DNA of 64,000 nucleotides from Leyella lascolaii (GTDB taxonomy: Bacteria > Bacteroidota > Bacteroidia > Bacteroidales > Bacteroidaceae), in NCBI RefSeq assembly GCF_900079775.1, contig NZ_LT556035.1, forward strand, positions 202,487 through 266,486, in the 5' to 3' direction. Of this stretch, positions 9,393 to 19,099 are shown in pieces. Under the pieces are notes generated by a model. That model was not told where the DNA came from and made no database searches. It worked only from the letters and a program-made list of their open reading frames with translations. A program made the position numbers and the translations under genes. Numbering within the stretch: position 1 is the first letter of the stretch; every line of letters starts with the position of its first letter.

Positions 9393-9414
9393 TTTATCGT
9401 TATTTAACGATAAA
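9393..9414. promoter_or_regulatory. perfect 10-bp dyad upstream of the GH38 gene, candidate operator
   Basis: TTTATCGTTA (9393-9402) and TAACGATAAA (9405-9414) form a perfect inverted repeat with a 2-bp centre, about 80 bp upstream of the GH38 start codon at 9312. The loop is too short for an RNA hairpin with a tetraloop, so a dimeric DNA-binding regulator is more likely. No standard -7 element was found in the 200-bp gap. Confidence 0.5.
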
Positions 9415-9514
9415 CGGGACGTATTTTAAAACGTTAACAATTGAAACACTGAAAAGACGAAAATAAAACAATGATAACTTATAACCTATGGACAAGAACG
9501 ACAGTGCGATGTCG

Positions 9515-10201
9515 TCACACCCACTCAAAATTATCCTTACCTGCCCCTATTTCGAAATGCAGTTTCACAATACCCAAATCCATACTGGTATAGCCCACCA
9601 TAGAAAAAAGGCGTCTGGCACATACACAATGCCTGCCGTCTTTCACTCCCGCATATTCAATGTAGAACTTCTGCTGATTCACAGCCGTAGGAGCCTTCAG
9701 TGCCGCGCGCACTCCTTGCTCAAACCATTCGGGCGTGGAAACACCCGCGTTGCTTACATCCTCCACGCTTTTGCATTTATGTTTCCTGCCCGCATCGTCA
9801 GGATAACCGAGCGAAATCATGCATGCCACCTTCTCTTCGGAATCCAGAGCGTAAGCTCCTTTCACCTTCCTGTATGACAGACCAGCCCAGCATGTACCAA
9901 GTCCAAGCTGCTGAGCCAGCAGCACAATCTGCTCACCGTAATAGCCAACACGCTCATCCAAATCGTCTGCCCTGCGTCCCGCCATTACAATATAATTCTC
10001 TACACCCGAGAACGAACCGTAAGCCAACATGCCGCTGAACCCTTTCCTCTCATTGAGCACAAGCTGTATGTGGAGGTTGCCCTTACTGTTGCACTCGTCT
10101 ATCTTAGCCCGCAGACAGTCAACGGCCTCACGCTCCAATGGTCTGCTGATGTAACGTCGCACGCTGTGGCGCGCGTATATTGCTTCTAATAATGTCATCA
10201 T
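9515..10201 (-). CDS. nitroreductase family protein
   Basis: This 228-residue FMN-dependent oxidoreductase-like protein opens with the family signature (AIYARHSVRRYISRPLE). It has the central helix region VLLAQQLGLGTCWAGLSYRK typical of the nitroreductase fold. The C-terminal half (APTAVNQQKFYIEY) resembles the compact Bacteroidetes subgroup in which a second substrate/FMN-binding segment is present. It probably reduces quinones, flavins or nitro compounds with NAD(P)H. The substrate cannot be told from sequence. The second Met (10198) is an equally good start. A degenerate family A repeat lies just upstream. Confidence 0.85.
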   Translation of the reverse strand: MMTLLEAIYARHSVRRYISRPLEREAVDCLRAKIDECNSKGNLHIQLVLNERKGFSGMLAYGSFSGVENYIVMAGRRADDLDERVGYYGEQIVLLAQQLGLGTCWAGLSYRKVKGAYALDSEEKVACMISLGYPDDAGRKHKCKSVEDVSNAGVSTPEWFEQGVRAALKAPTAVNQQKFYIEYAGVKDGRHCVCARRLFSMVGYTSMDLGIVKLHFEIGAGKDNFEWV

Positions 10202-10249
10202 ATATAAATACTTATTTACGCGTTGTTATGCTCTTTTAGTAAAAAAACA

Positions 10250-10312
10250 GTGCCAGCGAGCGCAATGGGAGCTTGCTCGCTGATTGCCGAGTGCAGCCTG
10301 TTTTCTGCTGGA
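10250..10312 (-). repeat. family A promoter repeat, single degenerate copy before the nitroreductase gene
   Basis: The core GCCAGCGAGCGCAATG and the hairpin GGGAGCTTGCTC match the units at 57726-57998, in the orientation that points to the nitroreductase gene. Both flanking -7 copies have decayed (CAGTGTT-like instead of TATCTTTG). Confidence 0.6.
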
Positions 10313-10716
10313 ACATAATTTTAATCAGAAATACATATCATTTATAATAGTATTGCAAGATTAGTGAAAAAAATCGAGATAAACGCAATTATACATATGA
10401 AAAACATTGGCATTATTCTTAAAAAAAGACTCCGCTTATGGATAAGAAACCAATCAGAAAAGCTGCATTTGCGCGTTTCACCCAAGATTTACTGTCTTTG
10501 CCACAGTTATGTTCTCGAAAAAACAACATGCGTTTATCACATTAAAAGAGACGGTATCCGCCTGAGAAAACGTATAAAAAAGAGGATTCTCAAGTGGCGG
10601 AGACAAAATAGCCGCTCCGCACAATATGTATGAACGGAAAGGAATATACGTATAGCGTCAAATGGCTGAGAATCGTGCAGAAGCAGACACACATCCGACT
10701 GACTGCTTATACGCGA

Positions 10717-10751
10717 GTTTTAAAGCAACGATACACGGGTTTTAAAGCAAC
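10717..10751. repeat. 22-bp tandem direct repeat, two copies
   Basis: GTTTTAAAGCAAC occurs at 10717-10729 and again at 10739-10751, exactly 22 bp apart, with similar flanks (CGA/CGG before, GATACA/AGCACA after). The spacing matches that of family B, which begins about 50 bp further on. Confidence 0.6.
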
Positions 10752-10796
10752 AGCACAGCACACTGAATATCAGCGAATTACACGAACAGTATCAGT

Positions 10797-10890
10797 AAAG
10801 TCAACTTTCCGCGCTACAGAAAAGGCTCTTCCGTCGCACAGGAAAGGCTCTATGAGCGCGTGAAAAAGCCCATATGGCATGCCGGAACAG
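10797..10890. repeat. family B tandem array, about 22-bp units
   Basis: AAAGGCTC occurs at 10821 and 10843, and AAAGCC at 10865, each exactly 22 bp apart, with decayed copies on either side. The unit resembles those at 20513-20645, 47937-48030 and 62231-62342. Confidence 0.6.
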
Positions 10891-11376
10891 TCTTTTCCGA
10901 GCCGGTATATTTCATCTATGACAGAGGAAACAGCACCCGACTGTTCACGAAAAGAACAGAATCCGTGCGTTCTGTATGAACAACACCGTATCATATGCGG
11001 TTTGTTGTGATATCCGTAATAGAAAATACAGCATGAACGGGATGGATGTATCAGTGCATTACATCTGTTTTGTTGAAAAATTTTGTCAATATTTTTTACT
11101 TCACACATAGCCTTCACCACCGATTCAAATCAAGACCCCACAGCCTCGGATTGCAATATATACAGTCTTGCCGGACTTCGCTTTCCCACCGTATCCCCAT
11201 ACATTCCTTACGCCACACAGCCTTTCTCACAGACGACGGCAGGCATGACCGCGACAAAACCGCACGTAAAGCACGTCTCTGCAACATAAATCCACAGCTG
11301 GTAGACAAAACCTGTTAGCGTTTCTATTGAGTAATTGAATTTACAGTAATGAGAAAATTAACAACATATGGAATCG

Positions 11377-12453
11377 TCATAACAATCCCTTTGTACTTGG
11401 AAGTTCGTAATGGAATATGTCACGTCTTACAGCCATCCTTACAGCTCTTGCAAAAGCCTTAAATACACCTTCTATCTTGTGATGTTCATTTATACCCTCC
11501 GCACGTATTTCAAGATTCATCTTCGCAGTATCGCTAAGACTCTTAAAGAAATGAAAGAACATCTCTGTAGGCACATCACCAATCTTCTCTCTATGGAAGT
11601 CGACGTGCCAGTTTATCCAAGGTCTTCCTCCGAAATCCAAGGTTACAAGACACATGCAGTCGTCCATTGGAAGACAATATCCATATCTCTCTATTCCACG
11701 CTTATCCCCCAAAGCCTTAAGCAGACATTCCCCTATGGCAATTGCCGTATCCTCAATTGTATGATGTTCGTCAACATTCAAATCTCCGTGAGTATGTACG
11801 GTAAGATTCATCATACCATGCTTGCCTATTTGCTCCAGCATATGGTCGAAAAAACCTAAGCCTGTCGTTATGTCACACTTTCCGGTTCCATCAACATTAA
11901 CACTCACATAAATGTCTGTTTCACGCGTCTTTCGTCTGTATTCCGCAATTCTTTCTCCTGCAAACAGAATTTCCGCGATTTTATCCCACGTTATACCATT
12001 ATTGCCCAATATAAGAGCCTTACATCCCAAATTCTCTGCAAGCATCCTGTCGGTATCACGGTCACCTATTACATAACTGTTGCCCAAGTCATACTCCGGG
12101 TTGTGCATATACTTTGCCAACATCCCTGTTCCGGGCTTGCGCATAGGAGAGTTGTCCTCAGGGAAATGCCGGTCAATCAGCTGCTCGTCAAATACAATTC
12201 CCTCCCCTTCCATAGTTTTCATAATGAAGTTGTGTACAGGCCAGAACGTCTCTTCTGGAAAGGAATCGGTTCCCAATCCGTCCTGATTGCTTACCATAAC
12301 CAACCGGAAATCAAGCCTGCTGCATATAAAAGAAAGATTACCTAATGCTCCTTTTACAAATTTCAACTTGTCAAATGAATCTATCTGTTCATCTGCCGGC
12401 TCTTCTATCAATGTTCCGTCACGATCTATGAACAAGAGTCTTTGCGGTTTCAT
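11377..12453 (-). CDS. hisB: bifunctional histidinol-phosphatase / imidazoleglycerol-phosphate dehydratase
   Basis: This 358-residue enzyme catalyses two steps of histidine synthesis. Residues 1-165 are a HAD phosphatase (FIDRDGT nucleophile motif, SNQDG, GDRDTD). The remainder is the dehydratase, with [15 protein letters not shown] and NEHHKIEG supplying the metal-binding His and acidic residues. The zinc-binding loop of the E. coli phosphatase (three Cys and one His) is replaced by [14 protein letters not shown], so no zinc site is expected. The gene overlaps the upstream membrane-protein gene by 35 nt. No other his gene is in the window, so here hisB lies apart from any his operon. Confidence 0.95.
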   Translation of the reverse strand: MKPQRLLFIDRDGTLIEEPADEQIDSFDKLKFVKGALGNLSFICSRLDFRLVMVSNQDGLGTDSFPEETFWPVHNFIMKTMEGEGIVFDEQLIDRHFPEDNSPMRKPGTGMLAKYMHNPEYDLGNSYVIGDRDTDRMLAENLGCKALILGNNGITWDKIAEILFAGERIAEYRRKTRETDIYVSVNVDGTGKCDITTGLGFFDHMLEQIGKHGMMNLTVHTHGDLNVDEHHTIEDTAIAIGECLLKALGDKRGIERYGYCLPMDDCMCLVTLDFGGRPWINWHVDFHREKIGDVPTEMFFHFFKSLSDTAKMNLEIRAEGINEHHKIEGVFKAFARAVRMAVRRDIFHYELPSTKGLL

Positions 12454-13291
12454 TCAATTCAATGTTATTCTGTTTTGTTCTTATTCGTACTTCTATACGT
12501 CCATATACATAATACATTACAAAAAACATCCACATACTGATGTATAATGCAATAAAATAAACCACGACACTCACAATATAGTCCAATATATTGAAGTATT
12601 CAGGCAGACCGTTCGGGTCTCCTATAGTCAAGCCATATGCGTTATTCTGAAACGCAATGTACATTACAGAACGGGGCATTCCTATCACCACATATAACAC
12701 CGCAACTATAATGGCACATAATACCAGAACCAGAGCAATAAATCCCCAATATCTCCATCCGTTACGATATGCAGCACCAAAGACAGACCATATTCTTGAT
12801 TTTGACTCAAACAGATATTTCATCACAGAATAACATAGCGGAATGGCTGCAACAACAGCCAACACCGTGAGCACTCCCATGCAGATGGCATAAACTGTAT
12901 CAATATGCTCCGGAGACTTCCCGTTCCCGAGCAATAAAAGTATTACTGTCCCTGCAACAATCATTATAACCGCAAAAATGAAAGCCAGAATAGTCATCGA
13001 CAAGACAGCCTGCAAACAATATATATAATTGCGTTTGCGTGATTCTTCATTAAGTAGTGACATAACGGATGTTCCAAGCCAGCTTACGGCAAATATTGAT
13101 GGAATCAAAAGCACAAGCTGCATCCATGGCAATGCGTCAAAGAATACAGAAACACTGATTACTGCCGAACATACCAAAGCTGCCAGCCATGTTCTGCGGA
13201 ATATTGTTGCAAAATTATTAAACATCAGTTCATAAGCTGAATGTATACAGCTTGAGTAACTGCGATCCTTATATAAAAAGTTCTCTATCAT
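12419..13291 (-). CDS. integral membrane protein of unknown function
   Basis: This 290-residue protein has about six hydrophobic segments. Clear ones lie near residues 35-60, 65-85, 95-125, 135-155, 185-210 and 235-265. The N-terminal cytoplasmic-looking stretch ([15 protein letters not shown]) and the Arg/Lys-rich C-terminus flank the membrane core. I do not recognise a family and no catalytic motif is apparent. It overlaps the methyltransferase upstream by 4 nt (ATGA) and hisB downstream by 35 nt, so the three genes are translationally coupled. The coupling says nothing firm about function, because the neighbours are unrelated housekeeping enzymes. Confidence 0.8.
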   Translation of the reverse strand: MIENFLYKDRSYSSCIHSAYELMFNNFATIFRRTWLAALVCSAVISVSVFFDALPWMQLVLLIPSIFAVSWLGTSVMSLLNEESRKRNYIYCLQAVLSMTILAFIFAVIMIVAGTVILLLLGNGKSPEHIDTVYAICMGVLTVLAVVAAIPLCYSVMKYLFESKSRIWSVFGAAYRNGWRYWGFIALVLVLCAIIVAVLYVVIGMPRSVMYIAFQNNAYGLTIGDPNGLPEYFNILDYIVSVVVYFIALYISMWMFFVMYYVYGRIEVRIRTKQNNIELNETAKTLVHRS

Positions 13292-14064
13292 AAGTCGAAT
13301 TTAAGTTGTTTCCTTCTGAATTCAGAACATATTATTGCCGTTGCAACCGCGACATTAAGACTGTCTGTCGCAGCTCTCTCTGGAGGATAGTTAGGAATAA
13401 GCAGCCTGTTGCTTATTTTTTCACTTAGTACCCGCGATATTCCATTGCCCTCGTTACCCATGACTATCAGTCCGTATCCGGAGAGTTTCTGTCCGTATAT
13501 ACTGTCACCGTCAAGAAAGGTTCCATACACAGGAATATCAGACGGTAAACTGTCGATGAATTCGCAAAGATCCGTATATAATACATTTACTCTTGCAATG
13601 CATCCCATAGTAGCCTGAACTACTTTCGGATTATAGACATCCGCCGTACCGCGACTGCATATTACGTCCGTTATTCCGAACCAGTCCGCTATACGTATTA
13701 TTGTACCGAGATTACCAGGATCCTGAACATCATCCAAAGCCAATGCAAGGTTCCGCCCGACATCATCGGTTCTGAAAAGGTTTTCCATCTTTTTGAATAC
13801 AGCCAGAACCTCCTGAGGATGTTGCAGGAAGCTCACCTTACGGAGTTCCTCATCGCTCACCTCAATAATCTCGCTTCCCGTATTCTCACAACTGTGCCGG
13901 TTGACCTTCAACCATTCTGTTGTAGCCACAATCATCCTCGCCGGCATGCGCTCAAGTAAATCGCCCACCACCTTAGGACCTTCCGCAACAAATGCATTTT
14001 CGCTATTGCGGTTTTTCTTGAGTCCAAGCGACTTGATATATTTTATTCTTGATTTGCTTATCAT
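13288..14064 (-). CDS. SpoU/TrmH-family RNA methyltransferase
   Basis: This 258-residue protein is probably a SAM-dependent 2'-O-ribose methyltransferase acting on rRNA or tRNA. All three knot motifs are present: motif 1 DDVQDPGNLGTIIR, motif 2 IVMGNEGNGIS and motif 3 DSLNVAVATAI. An N-terminal substrate-binding domain (residues 1-95, with AEGPKVVGDLL) is of the RlmB type. The target nucleotide cannot be assigned. It is the first gene of the operon with the membrane protein and hisB. The upstream gap holds family A repeat copies pointing towards it, 86 nt or more from the start. Confidence 0.9.
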   Translation of the reverse strand: MISKSRIKYIKSLGLKKNRNSENAFVAEGPKVVGDLLERMPARMIVATTEWLKVNRHSCENTGSEIIEVSDEELRKVSFLQHPQEVLAVFKKMENLFRTDDVGRNLALALDDVQDPGNLGTIIRIADWFGITDVICSRGTADVYNPKVVQATMGCIARVNVLYTDLCEFIDSLPSDIPVYGTFLDGDSIYGQKLSGYGLIVMGNEGNGISRVLSEKISNRLLIPNYPPERAATDSLNVAVATAIICSEFRRKQLKFDL

Positions 14065-14149
14065 TATTTTACATACAACAAGTCCACGCCTCTTTATACA
14101 CGGATATTAATATAAACAATATTACCATGGGCACAGACGCGATCTCAGA

Positions 14150-14225
14150 CAAAGACAATGCAAACGGGAGGAAAGGAATGCTTGCCTTCTATTTCCTGAG
14201 TGCAGCCTTATCTTATGCAAAGATA
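14150..14225 (-). repeat. family A promoter repeat before the SpoU-type methyltransferase gene
   Basis: On the minus strand TATCTTTG (14218-14225) is followed by the AAGATAAG-x-CTGCACTC core and, 68 bp later, by the variant TGTCTTTG (14150-14157). The unit points towards the gene starting at 14064. Confidence 0.7.
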
Positions 14226-14247
14226 GCAATATTTATCAATTATTTCG

Positions 14248-14255
14248 TAACTTTG
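14248..14255 (+). promoter_or_regulatory. -7 promoter element for tamL
   Basis: TAACTTTG followed by C matches the -7 consensus and lies 18 nt before the proposed TTG start at 14274. No -33 TTTG is visible. The divergent methyltransferase operon is served by the family A repeat next to it. Confidence 0.55.
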
Positions 14256-14273
14256 CAGACAAATTAAAGCATA

Positions 14274-16520
14274 TTGAATATAATTAAACACATATCATCC
14301 CGACTCATACACACACACGTATGCGCCCTGTTTTTTTTCAGCGCGGCAGCTATCCTCATGTGTGCATCATGCTCGTCCACAAAGTTCGTACCTGATGGCA
14401 AATATCTGCTTACAGACGTCAAGATAGAAAGCGATGACAACAGCATCAACACATCCCAGATGGAACCTTACGTAAGCCAGCAGGCCAACACAAAATGGTT
14501 CTCATTGTTTGAGATTCCACTTGGCACATACAACCTGTCAGGGCGTGACACCACAAAATGGATTAATAAGATACTGAGAAGACTTGGAGAAAAGCCGGTA
14601 CTATTCGATACGCTAAAAGCAGACATGTCACTCAAAAACCTTCGCACTGCAATGCAGAACATGGGATATCTGCAGGCTGATGCGAAATTGACGACTACAG
14701 TAAAGGACAAAAAGATAAAAGCCATCTACACATTGTACCCCGGCAAACCATATTTCATCGGAAACATCGAGTATGACATCCTCGACAGAGACATCGCAGA
14801 CATTCTTGATATGGACAATGAGGCTAACCGGGGACTAAAAAGCGGCATGCTATTTTCAATAGACAATCTGGAGAACGAACGCAAAAAGATAACAAAAATA
14901 TTATCTGACAGCGGATACTATAAGTTCAACAAGGACTATATCATTTACGAGGCTGATTCCACCAAAGGCAACGACTCAATTGACGTTAAACTGAAACTGA
15001 TGAAATACAGGGCTGACAGCAAGAGTCCTGAAAAGAACCACAACCGCTATTACATCAACAAGGTGACATTCACAGGAGCTGATGGAGGAAACATAAAACT
15101 GAGACGCAGCGTCCTCGATGACAATCTCGCAATAAGGGAAGGAACACCGTTCAGCGAACACGACCTGCAGAAGACCTACAGCAATTTTGCAAGACTTCAA
15201 GCTGTGAAATACACAAACATACAGTTTGAGGAACTTCCGGACACATCTCTATTGAACTGCAACATACAGCTGAGTACCAACAAACCTAACACAATATCAT
15301 TCCAACCGGAAGGCACCAACACCGCAGGCAATCTGGGAGCCGCGGCATCACTGACATATGAGAACCGTAACCTTTTCCGCGGCAGCGAACTGCTCAGCAT
15401 ACAGCTGCGCGCCGCATTCGAGGCAATAACCGGTCTGGAAGGCTACAAGGCAGAAGACTACGAGGAGTATAATATTGAAGGAAAACTTATGTTTCCGCGC
15501 TTTATCGCACCGTTCCTTTCCGACAACTTCAGAAAGAACAGCAACGCACACTCCGAGCTGTCTGTGAGCTACAATCTTCAGAACCGCCCCGAATTCCACC
15601 GGAGAGTCTTCACATCCGCATGGACATATCATTGGAACGCTCCGAAGCATAACTCCACCTACCGTTTCGATCTCATTGATCTCAACTATGTGTACATGCC
15701 ATGGATATCGGAAAAATTCAAGGAAGACTATCTTGATGACGACTCAAACAGAAACGCCATCCTCAGATACAACTATGAGGACCTTTTCATAATGAAGATG
15801 GGATTCGGCATGACTTACAACAACGGTGTGCATGCCATAAAGGCAAACATCGAGACTGCCGGAAACCTGTTGGGCGCAATATCCGGCATATCAGACTTCA
15901 AAAAAAACGGCGATGGACAATACACCTTATTTAATATAGCATTCGCACAATATGTGAAGGCTGATTTCGACTACACCCGTCTTTTCACATTCGACTGGCG
16001 CAACTCACTTGCCCTGCACTTCGATTTCGGCATAGCATATCCGTACGGAAACAGTAAAATACTGCCATTTGAGAAACGTTACTTCTCCGGAGGCGCCAAT
16101 TCAGTAAGAGGATGGAATGTCAGAGAGCTCGGACCCGGAAAGTTCAAGGGCACTGACGGACGCATTGACTTCATAAACCAGACCGGTGACATGAAACTTG
16201 ACTTCAATATTGAATACCGTACCGCATTGTTTTGGAAATTCAACGGAGCGTTCTTCATTGACGCAGGTAATATATGGACACTACGCTCATATGCCGAGCA
16301 ACCTGGAGGACAGTTTAAGTTTGACGAATTCTACAAGCAGATAGCCGTTTCATACGGTCTTGGCATAAGGCTCAATCTCGATTATTTCATAATGAGATTA
16401 GACATGGGAGTCAAGGCAATAAACCCGGCATATACAACGAAAAAGGAGCATTACCCTATAATAGATCCAAACTTCAGACGTGACGTGTCATTTCACTTCG
16501 CGGTAGGTCTGCCGTTTTAA
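14274..16520 (+). CDS. tamL: TamL: lipidated Omp85/TamA-family outer-membrane assembly protein
   Basis: This 748-residue protein has a lipoprotein signal ending in LMCASC, followed by POTRA-like repeats (about 35-300). An Omp85 barrel follows (about 330-748), with the family signature FSGGANSVRGWNVRELGPG and a terminal Phe. In Bacteroidetes, lipidated TamA relatives (TamL) partner TamB in moving lipids or proteins to the outer membrane. No tamB is adjacent. The start is a TTG. It is preferred because it lies just downstream of a -7 box and begins a full signal peptide. A later ATG would cut into the hydrophobic core. Confidence 0.88.
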   Translation: MNIIKHISSRLIHTHVCALFFFSAAAILMCASCSSTKFVPDGKYLLTDVKIESDDNSINTSQMEPYVSQQANTKWFSLFEIPLGTYNLSGRDTTKWINKILRRLGEKPVLFDTLKADMSLKNLRTAMQNMGYLQADAKLTTTVKDKKIKAIYTLYPGKPYFIGNIEYDILDRDIADILDMDNEANRGLKSGMLFSIDNLENERKKITKILSDSGYYKFNKDYIIYEADSTKGNDSIDVKLKLMKYRADSKSPEKNHNRYYINKVTFTGADGGNIKLRRSVLDDNLAIREGTPFSEHDLQKTYSNFARLQAVKYTNIQFEELPDTSLLNCNIQLSTNKPNTISFQPEGTNTAGNLGAAASLTYENRNLFRGSELLSIQLRAAFEAITGLEGYKAEDYEEYNIEGKLMFPRFIAPFLSDNFRKNSNAHSELSVSYNLQNRPEFHRRVFTSAWTYHWNAPKHNSTYRFDLIDLNYVYMPWISEKFKEDYLDDDSNRNAILRYNYEDLFIMKMGFGMTYNNGVHAIKANIETAGNLLGAISGISDFKKNGDGQYTLFNIAFAQYVKADFDYTRLFTFDWRNSLALHFDFGIAYPYGNSKILPFEKRYFSGGANSVRGWNVRELGPGKFKGTDGRIDFINQTGDMKLDFNIEYRTALFWKFNGAFFIDAGNIWTLRSYAEQPGGQFKFDEFYKQIAVSYGLGIRLNLDYFIMRLDMGVKAINPAYTTKKEHYPIIDPNFRRDVSFHFAVGLPF

Positions 16521-16907
16521 GCACAACCGGTCAACATTCCGCACATACCGCTTTCATGTCTGACCGGATGCCCGTCATCTCCATTCTGTACTGCCTGCAC
16601 AATTCCGTTTTCCCGCTTTATGCTGTTTGGAACGCCACATTTACGAGAGAAGCGTCTACCCATCCGTGTGACAACGGCATTTGGGACTTATGAAGCACGA
16701 TGTCATTTTGGTTAAAAGTCTGCTGACAGACAGTTTATATTCAAGTCCGGCATGCCGACTTTATAAATATTGTTAAAAAACAAGGGAACCGGCAAGTTTC
16801 CTTTCTCTCAAAGTGAGTATATCATTACAAATTAGTAAATTTGCACGATTTTTAATTATTTACATAAAGTCTAACTTTATTAATTCAAAACACTTATTAT
16901 TAATTTT
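16521..16907. other. intergenic leader region of rpsA
   Basis: No open frame, hairpin terminator or repeat is recognised in 16521-16800. The last 75 bp hold the rpsA promoter and leader. Confidence 0.5.
16836..16843 (+). promoter_or_regulatory. -7 promoter element for rpsA
   Basis: TAAATTTG followed by CA matches TAnnTTTG. It leaves an A/U-rich leader of about 60 nt before the ATG at 16908, without a Shine-Dalgarno sequence. Confidence 0.65.
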
Positions 16908-18677
16908 ATGTCAGATTTAAAGAACGTACAGCCATTGGCAGACTTTAATTGGGACGAGTTTGAGAATGGCAACAGTGCAAACGTCAGCAAGCAGGAACTT
17001 GAGAAAGCCTATGACGAGACACTGAACAAAGTGTCAGAGCAGCAGGTCGTAGAAGGAAAAGTAATCTCTGTTGACAAGAAAGAAGTTGTTGTTAACATCG
17101 GTTACAAGAGCGACGGTATCATCCCGGCTTCTGAATTCCGCTACAATCCGGACCTCAAGGTTGGCGACGTCGTTGAGGTTTACGTTGAAAACCAGGAGGA
17201 CAAAAGAGGTCAGCTGATTCTCTCACACAAGAAGGCACGCCTGAGCAAGAGCTGGGAGCGCGTCAACGCAGCCCTCGACAACGAAGAGGTTATCCAGGGT
17301 TACATCAAGTGCCGCACTAAGGGTGGTATGATTGTTGACGTATTCGGCATCGAAGCATTCCTGCCGGGAAGCCAGATAGACGTTCATCCTATACGCGACT
17401 ACGACGTATTCGTAGGCAAGACAATGGAGTTCAAGGTTGTCAAGATCAATCAGGAATTCCGCAATGTGGTTGTTTCACACAAGGCTCTCATCGAAGCCGA
17501 GCTTGAAGCACAGAAGAAAGAAATCATCAGCAAGCTCGAAAAAGGTCAGATTCTCGAAGGTACCGTCAAGAACATCACTTCATACGGTGTATTCGTTGAC
17601 CTCGGCGGTGTTGACGGACTCATCCACATCACAGACCTTTCTTGGAGCCGCGTAAGCGATCCGCACGAGGTAGTAGCCCTCGACCAGAAAATCAATGTCG
17701 TTATTCTCGACTTCGATGATGAGAAGAAGCGCATAGCTCTTGGTCTCAAGCAGCTCACTCCGCACCCATGGGATGCACTCGACGCAGACCTGAAGGTTGG
17801 CGACCGTGTCAAGGGTAAGGTTGTAGTGATAGCAGACTACGGCGCATTCGTTGAAATCGCTCCGGGCGTAGAAGGACTCATTCACGTATCAGAAATGAGC
17901 TGGAGCCAGCACCTGCGCAGTGCACAGGAATTCCTGCACGTAGGCGACGAGGTAGAGGCAGTCATCCTTACTCTCGACAGAGACGAGCGCAAGATGTCTC
18001 TCGGCATCAAGCAGCTTAAGGAAGATCCGTGGGAGACAATCGAGGTTAAATATCCTGTTGGCAGCAAGCATACAGCAAAAGTACGCAACTTCACAAACTT
18101 CGGTATCTTCGTTGAACTTGAGGAAGGTGTTGACGGTCTGATTCACATCAGCGACCTCTCTTGGACAAAGAAAGTAAAACATCCGTCAGAGTTCACACAG
18201 GTAGGTGCCGAGATTGATGTTGTAGTTCTCGAAATAGACAAGGAGAACCGTCGTCTCAGCCTCGGTCATAAGCAGCTCGAAGACAATCCTTGGGACGCTT
18301 ACGAGTCAATCTATACACCGGGTTCTGTACACAACGGAAAGATTACCGAGATGATGGACAAAGGCGCAGTCATCACACTTGATGAGGGCGGTGAGGGCTT
18401 TGCCACACCTAAGCACCTTGTTAAGGAAGACGGCACACAGGCACAGCTTGGCGAGGAGCTCCCATTCAAGGTTATCGAGTTCGTTAAGGATACAAAGCGC
18501 ATCATCCTTTCTCACAGCCGTACTTTCGAGCAGGCTAAGGAAGATACAAAGCCGTCACGCAAGCATTCAGCAAAGAAAGAGACTGCTCCTGCAATAAACA
18601 ATATTGCCGCAAGCACAACTCTTGGCGACCTTGACGCTTTGGCAGAACTGAAAGCTAAAATGGAAAAAGGCGAATAA
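16908..18677 (+). CDS. rpsA: 30S ribosomal protein S1
   Basis: This 589-residue protein is built of six S1 RNA-binding repeats. Examples are EGKVISVDKKEVVVNIGYKS, EGTVKNITSYGVFVDLGGVD, KGKVVVIADYGAFVEIAPG and AKVRNFTNFGIFVELEEG. The last repeat is followed by a charged tail. S1 helps the small subunit bind mRNA, which matters in Bacteroidetes because most mRNAs lack Shine-Dalgarno sequences. The gene is monocistronic, with its own promoter and a strong terminator. Length is slightly above the 557 residues of E. coli S1. Confidence 0.97.
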   Translation: MSDLKNVQPLADFNWDEFENGNSANVSKQELEKAYDETLNKVSEQQVVEGKVISVDKKEVVVNIGYKSDGIIPASEFRYNPDLKVGDVVEVYVENQEDKRGQLILSHKKARLSKSWERVNAALDNEEVIQGYIKCRTKGGMIVDVFGIEAFLPGSQIDVHPIRDYDVFVGKTMEFKVVKINQEFRNVVVSHKALIEAELEAQKKEIISKLEKGQILEGTVKNITSYGVFVDLGGVDGLIHITDLSWSRVSDPHEVVALDQKINVVILDFDDEKKRIALGLKQLTPHPWDALDADLKVGDRVKGKVVVIADYGAFVEIAPGVEGLIHVSEMSWSQHLRSAQEFLHVGDEVEAVILTLDRDERKMSLGIKQLKEDPWETIEVKYPVGSKHTAKVRNFTNFGIFVELEEGVDGLIHISDLSWTKKVKHPSEFTQVGAEIDVVVLEIDKENRRLSLGHKQLEDNPWDAYESIYTPGSVHNGKITEMMDKGAVITLDEGGEGFATPKHLVKEDGTQAQLGEELPFKVIEFVKDTKRIILSHSRTFEQAKEDTKPSRKHSAKKETAPAINNIAASTTLGDLDALAELKAKMEKGE

Positions 18678-19099
18678 TCAATTCACCTTTATACGTAATA
18701 CGCGCCGACCGTTGCGGTGATTCAGACGGTCAACGGTCTGGTGACAAGCAAAAAAAGATGCGGAAACTTCAGTTTCCGCATCTTTTTTATTATCGGCATA
18801 AAACATGTGTTTTCATAACGATATTGCCATTATACACATCTGAAAGACAGCCGTCTCTTATCTTCCACCTGAATATGCCGTAAGCCTTAATACGCATCCC
18901 GCACAGCTGTCAGCCTGTTTGTTCCCACTACTTACATAGATATGGCGGAATATGCCGGAAAAACCGCTATAAAAAATGACGGCAGCAGTGCGGAAGAAAT
19001 ATAAAGAGCTGACTATAAAACTTAAATGCATAATCAGAGTTCTAATGGCATATTGGGGTTAAAGGCATGCATATCGTCCGCCTGTCCGGCACCGGCAAA
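18678..19099. other. intergenic gap between convergent rpsA and fmt
   Basis: Apart from the rpsA terminator (18751-18788) I see no gene, repeat or conserved RNA in these 420 bp. Confidence 0.5.
18751..18788 (+). terminator. rho-independent terminator of rpsA, symmetrical
   Basis: An 18-bp perfect stem AAAAAAGATGCGGAAACT / AGTTTCCGCATCTTTTTT with a 2-nt centre. The A-run and T-run make it usable from both strands, which suits the convergent fmt gene. Confidence 0.92.

Larger units (their letters stand above)
10202..11376. other. 1.2-kb intergenic region without a convincing gene
   Basis: This gap holds one degenerate family A unit (10250-10312), a GCGGAG/CTCCGC inverted repeat (10597-10602 and 10615-10620), a 22-bp direct repeat (10717-10751) and a family B array (10797-10890). 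Short open frames here (for example 10364-10633, very rich in Lys and Arg) have no domain, no promoter motif and low-complexity composition. I do not call them genes. The part from 10900 to 11376 shows nothing I recognise. Confidence 0.6.

Noticed and set aside
10364..10633. 89-codon Lys/Arg-rich frame in the 10.2-11.4 kb gap
   Set aside because: It has no promoter motif, no domain and a low-complexity composition typical of non-coding A-rich DNA.
11104..11150. tRNA-like T-loop sequence GATTCAAATC
   Set aside because: Flanking bases do not form a T-stem, acceptor stem or anticodon arm. No tRNA was found anywhere in the window.
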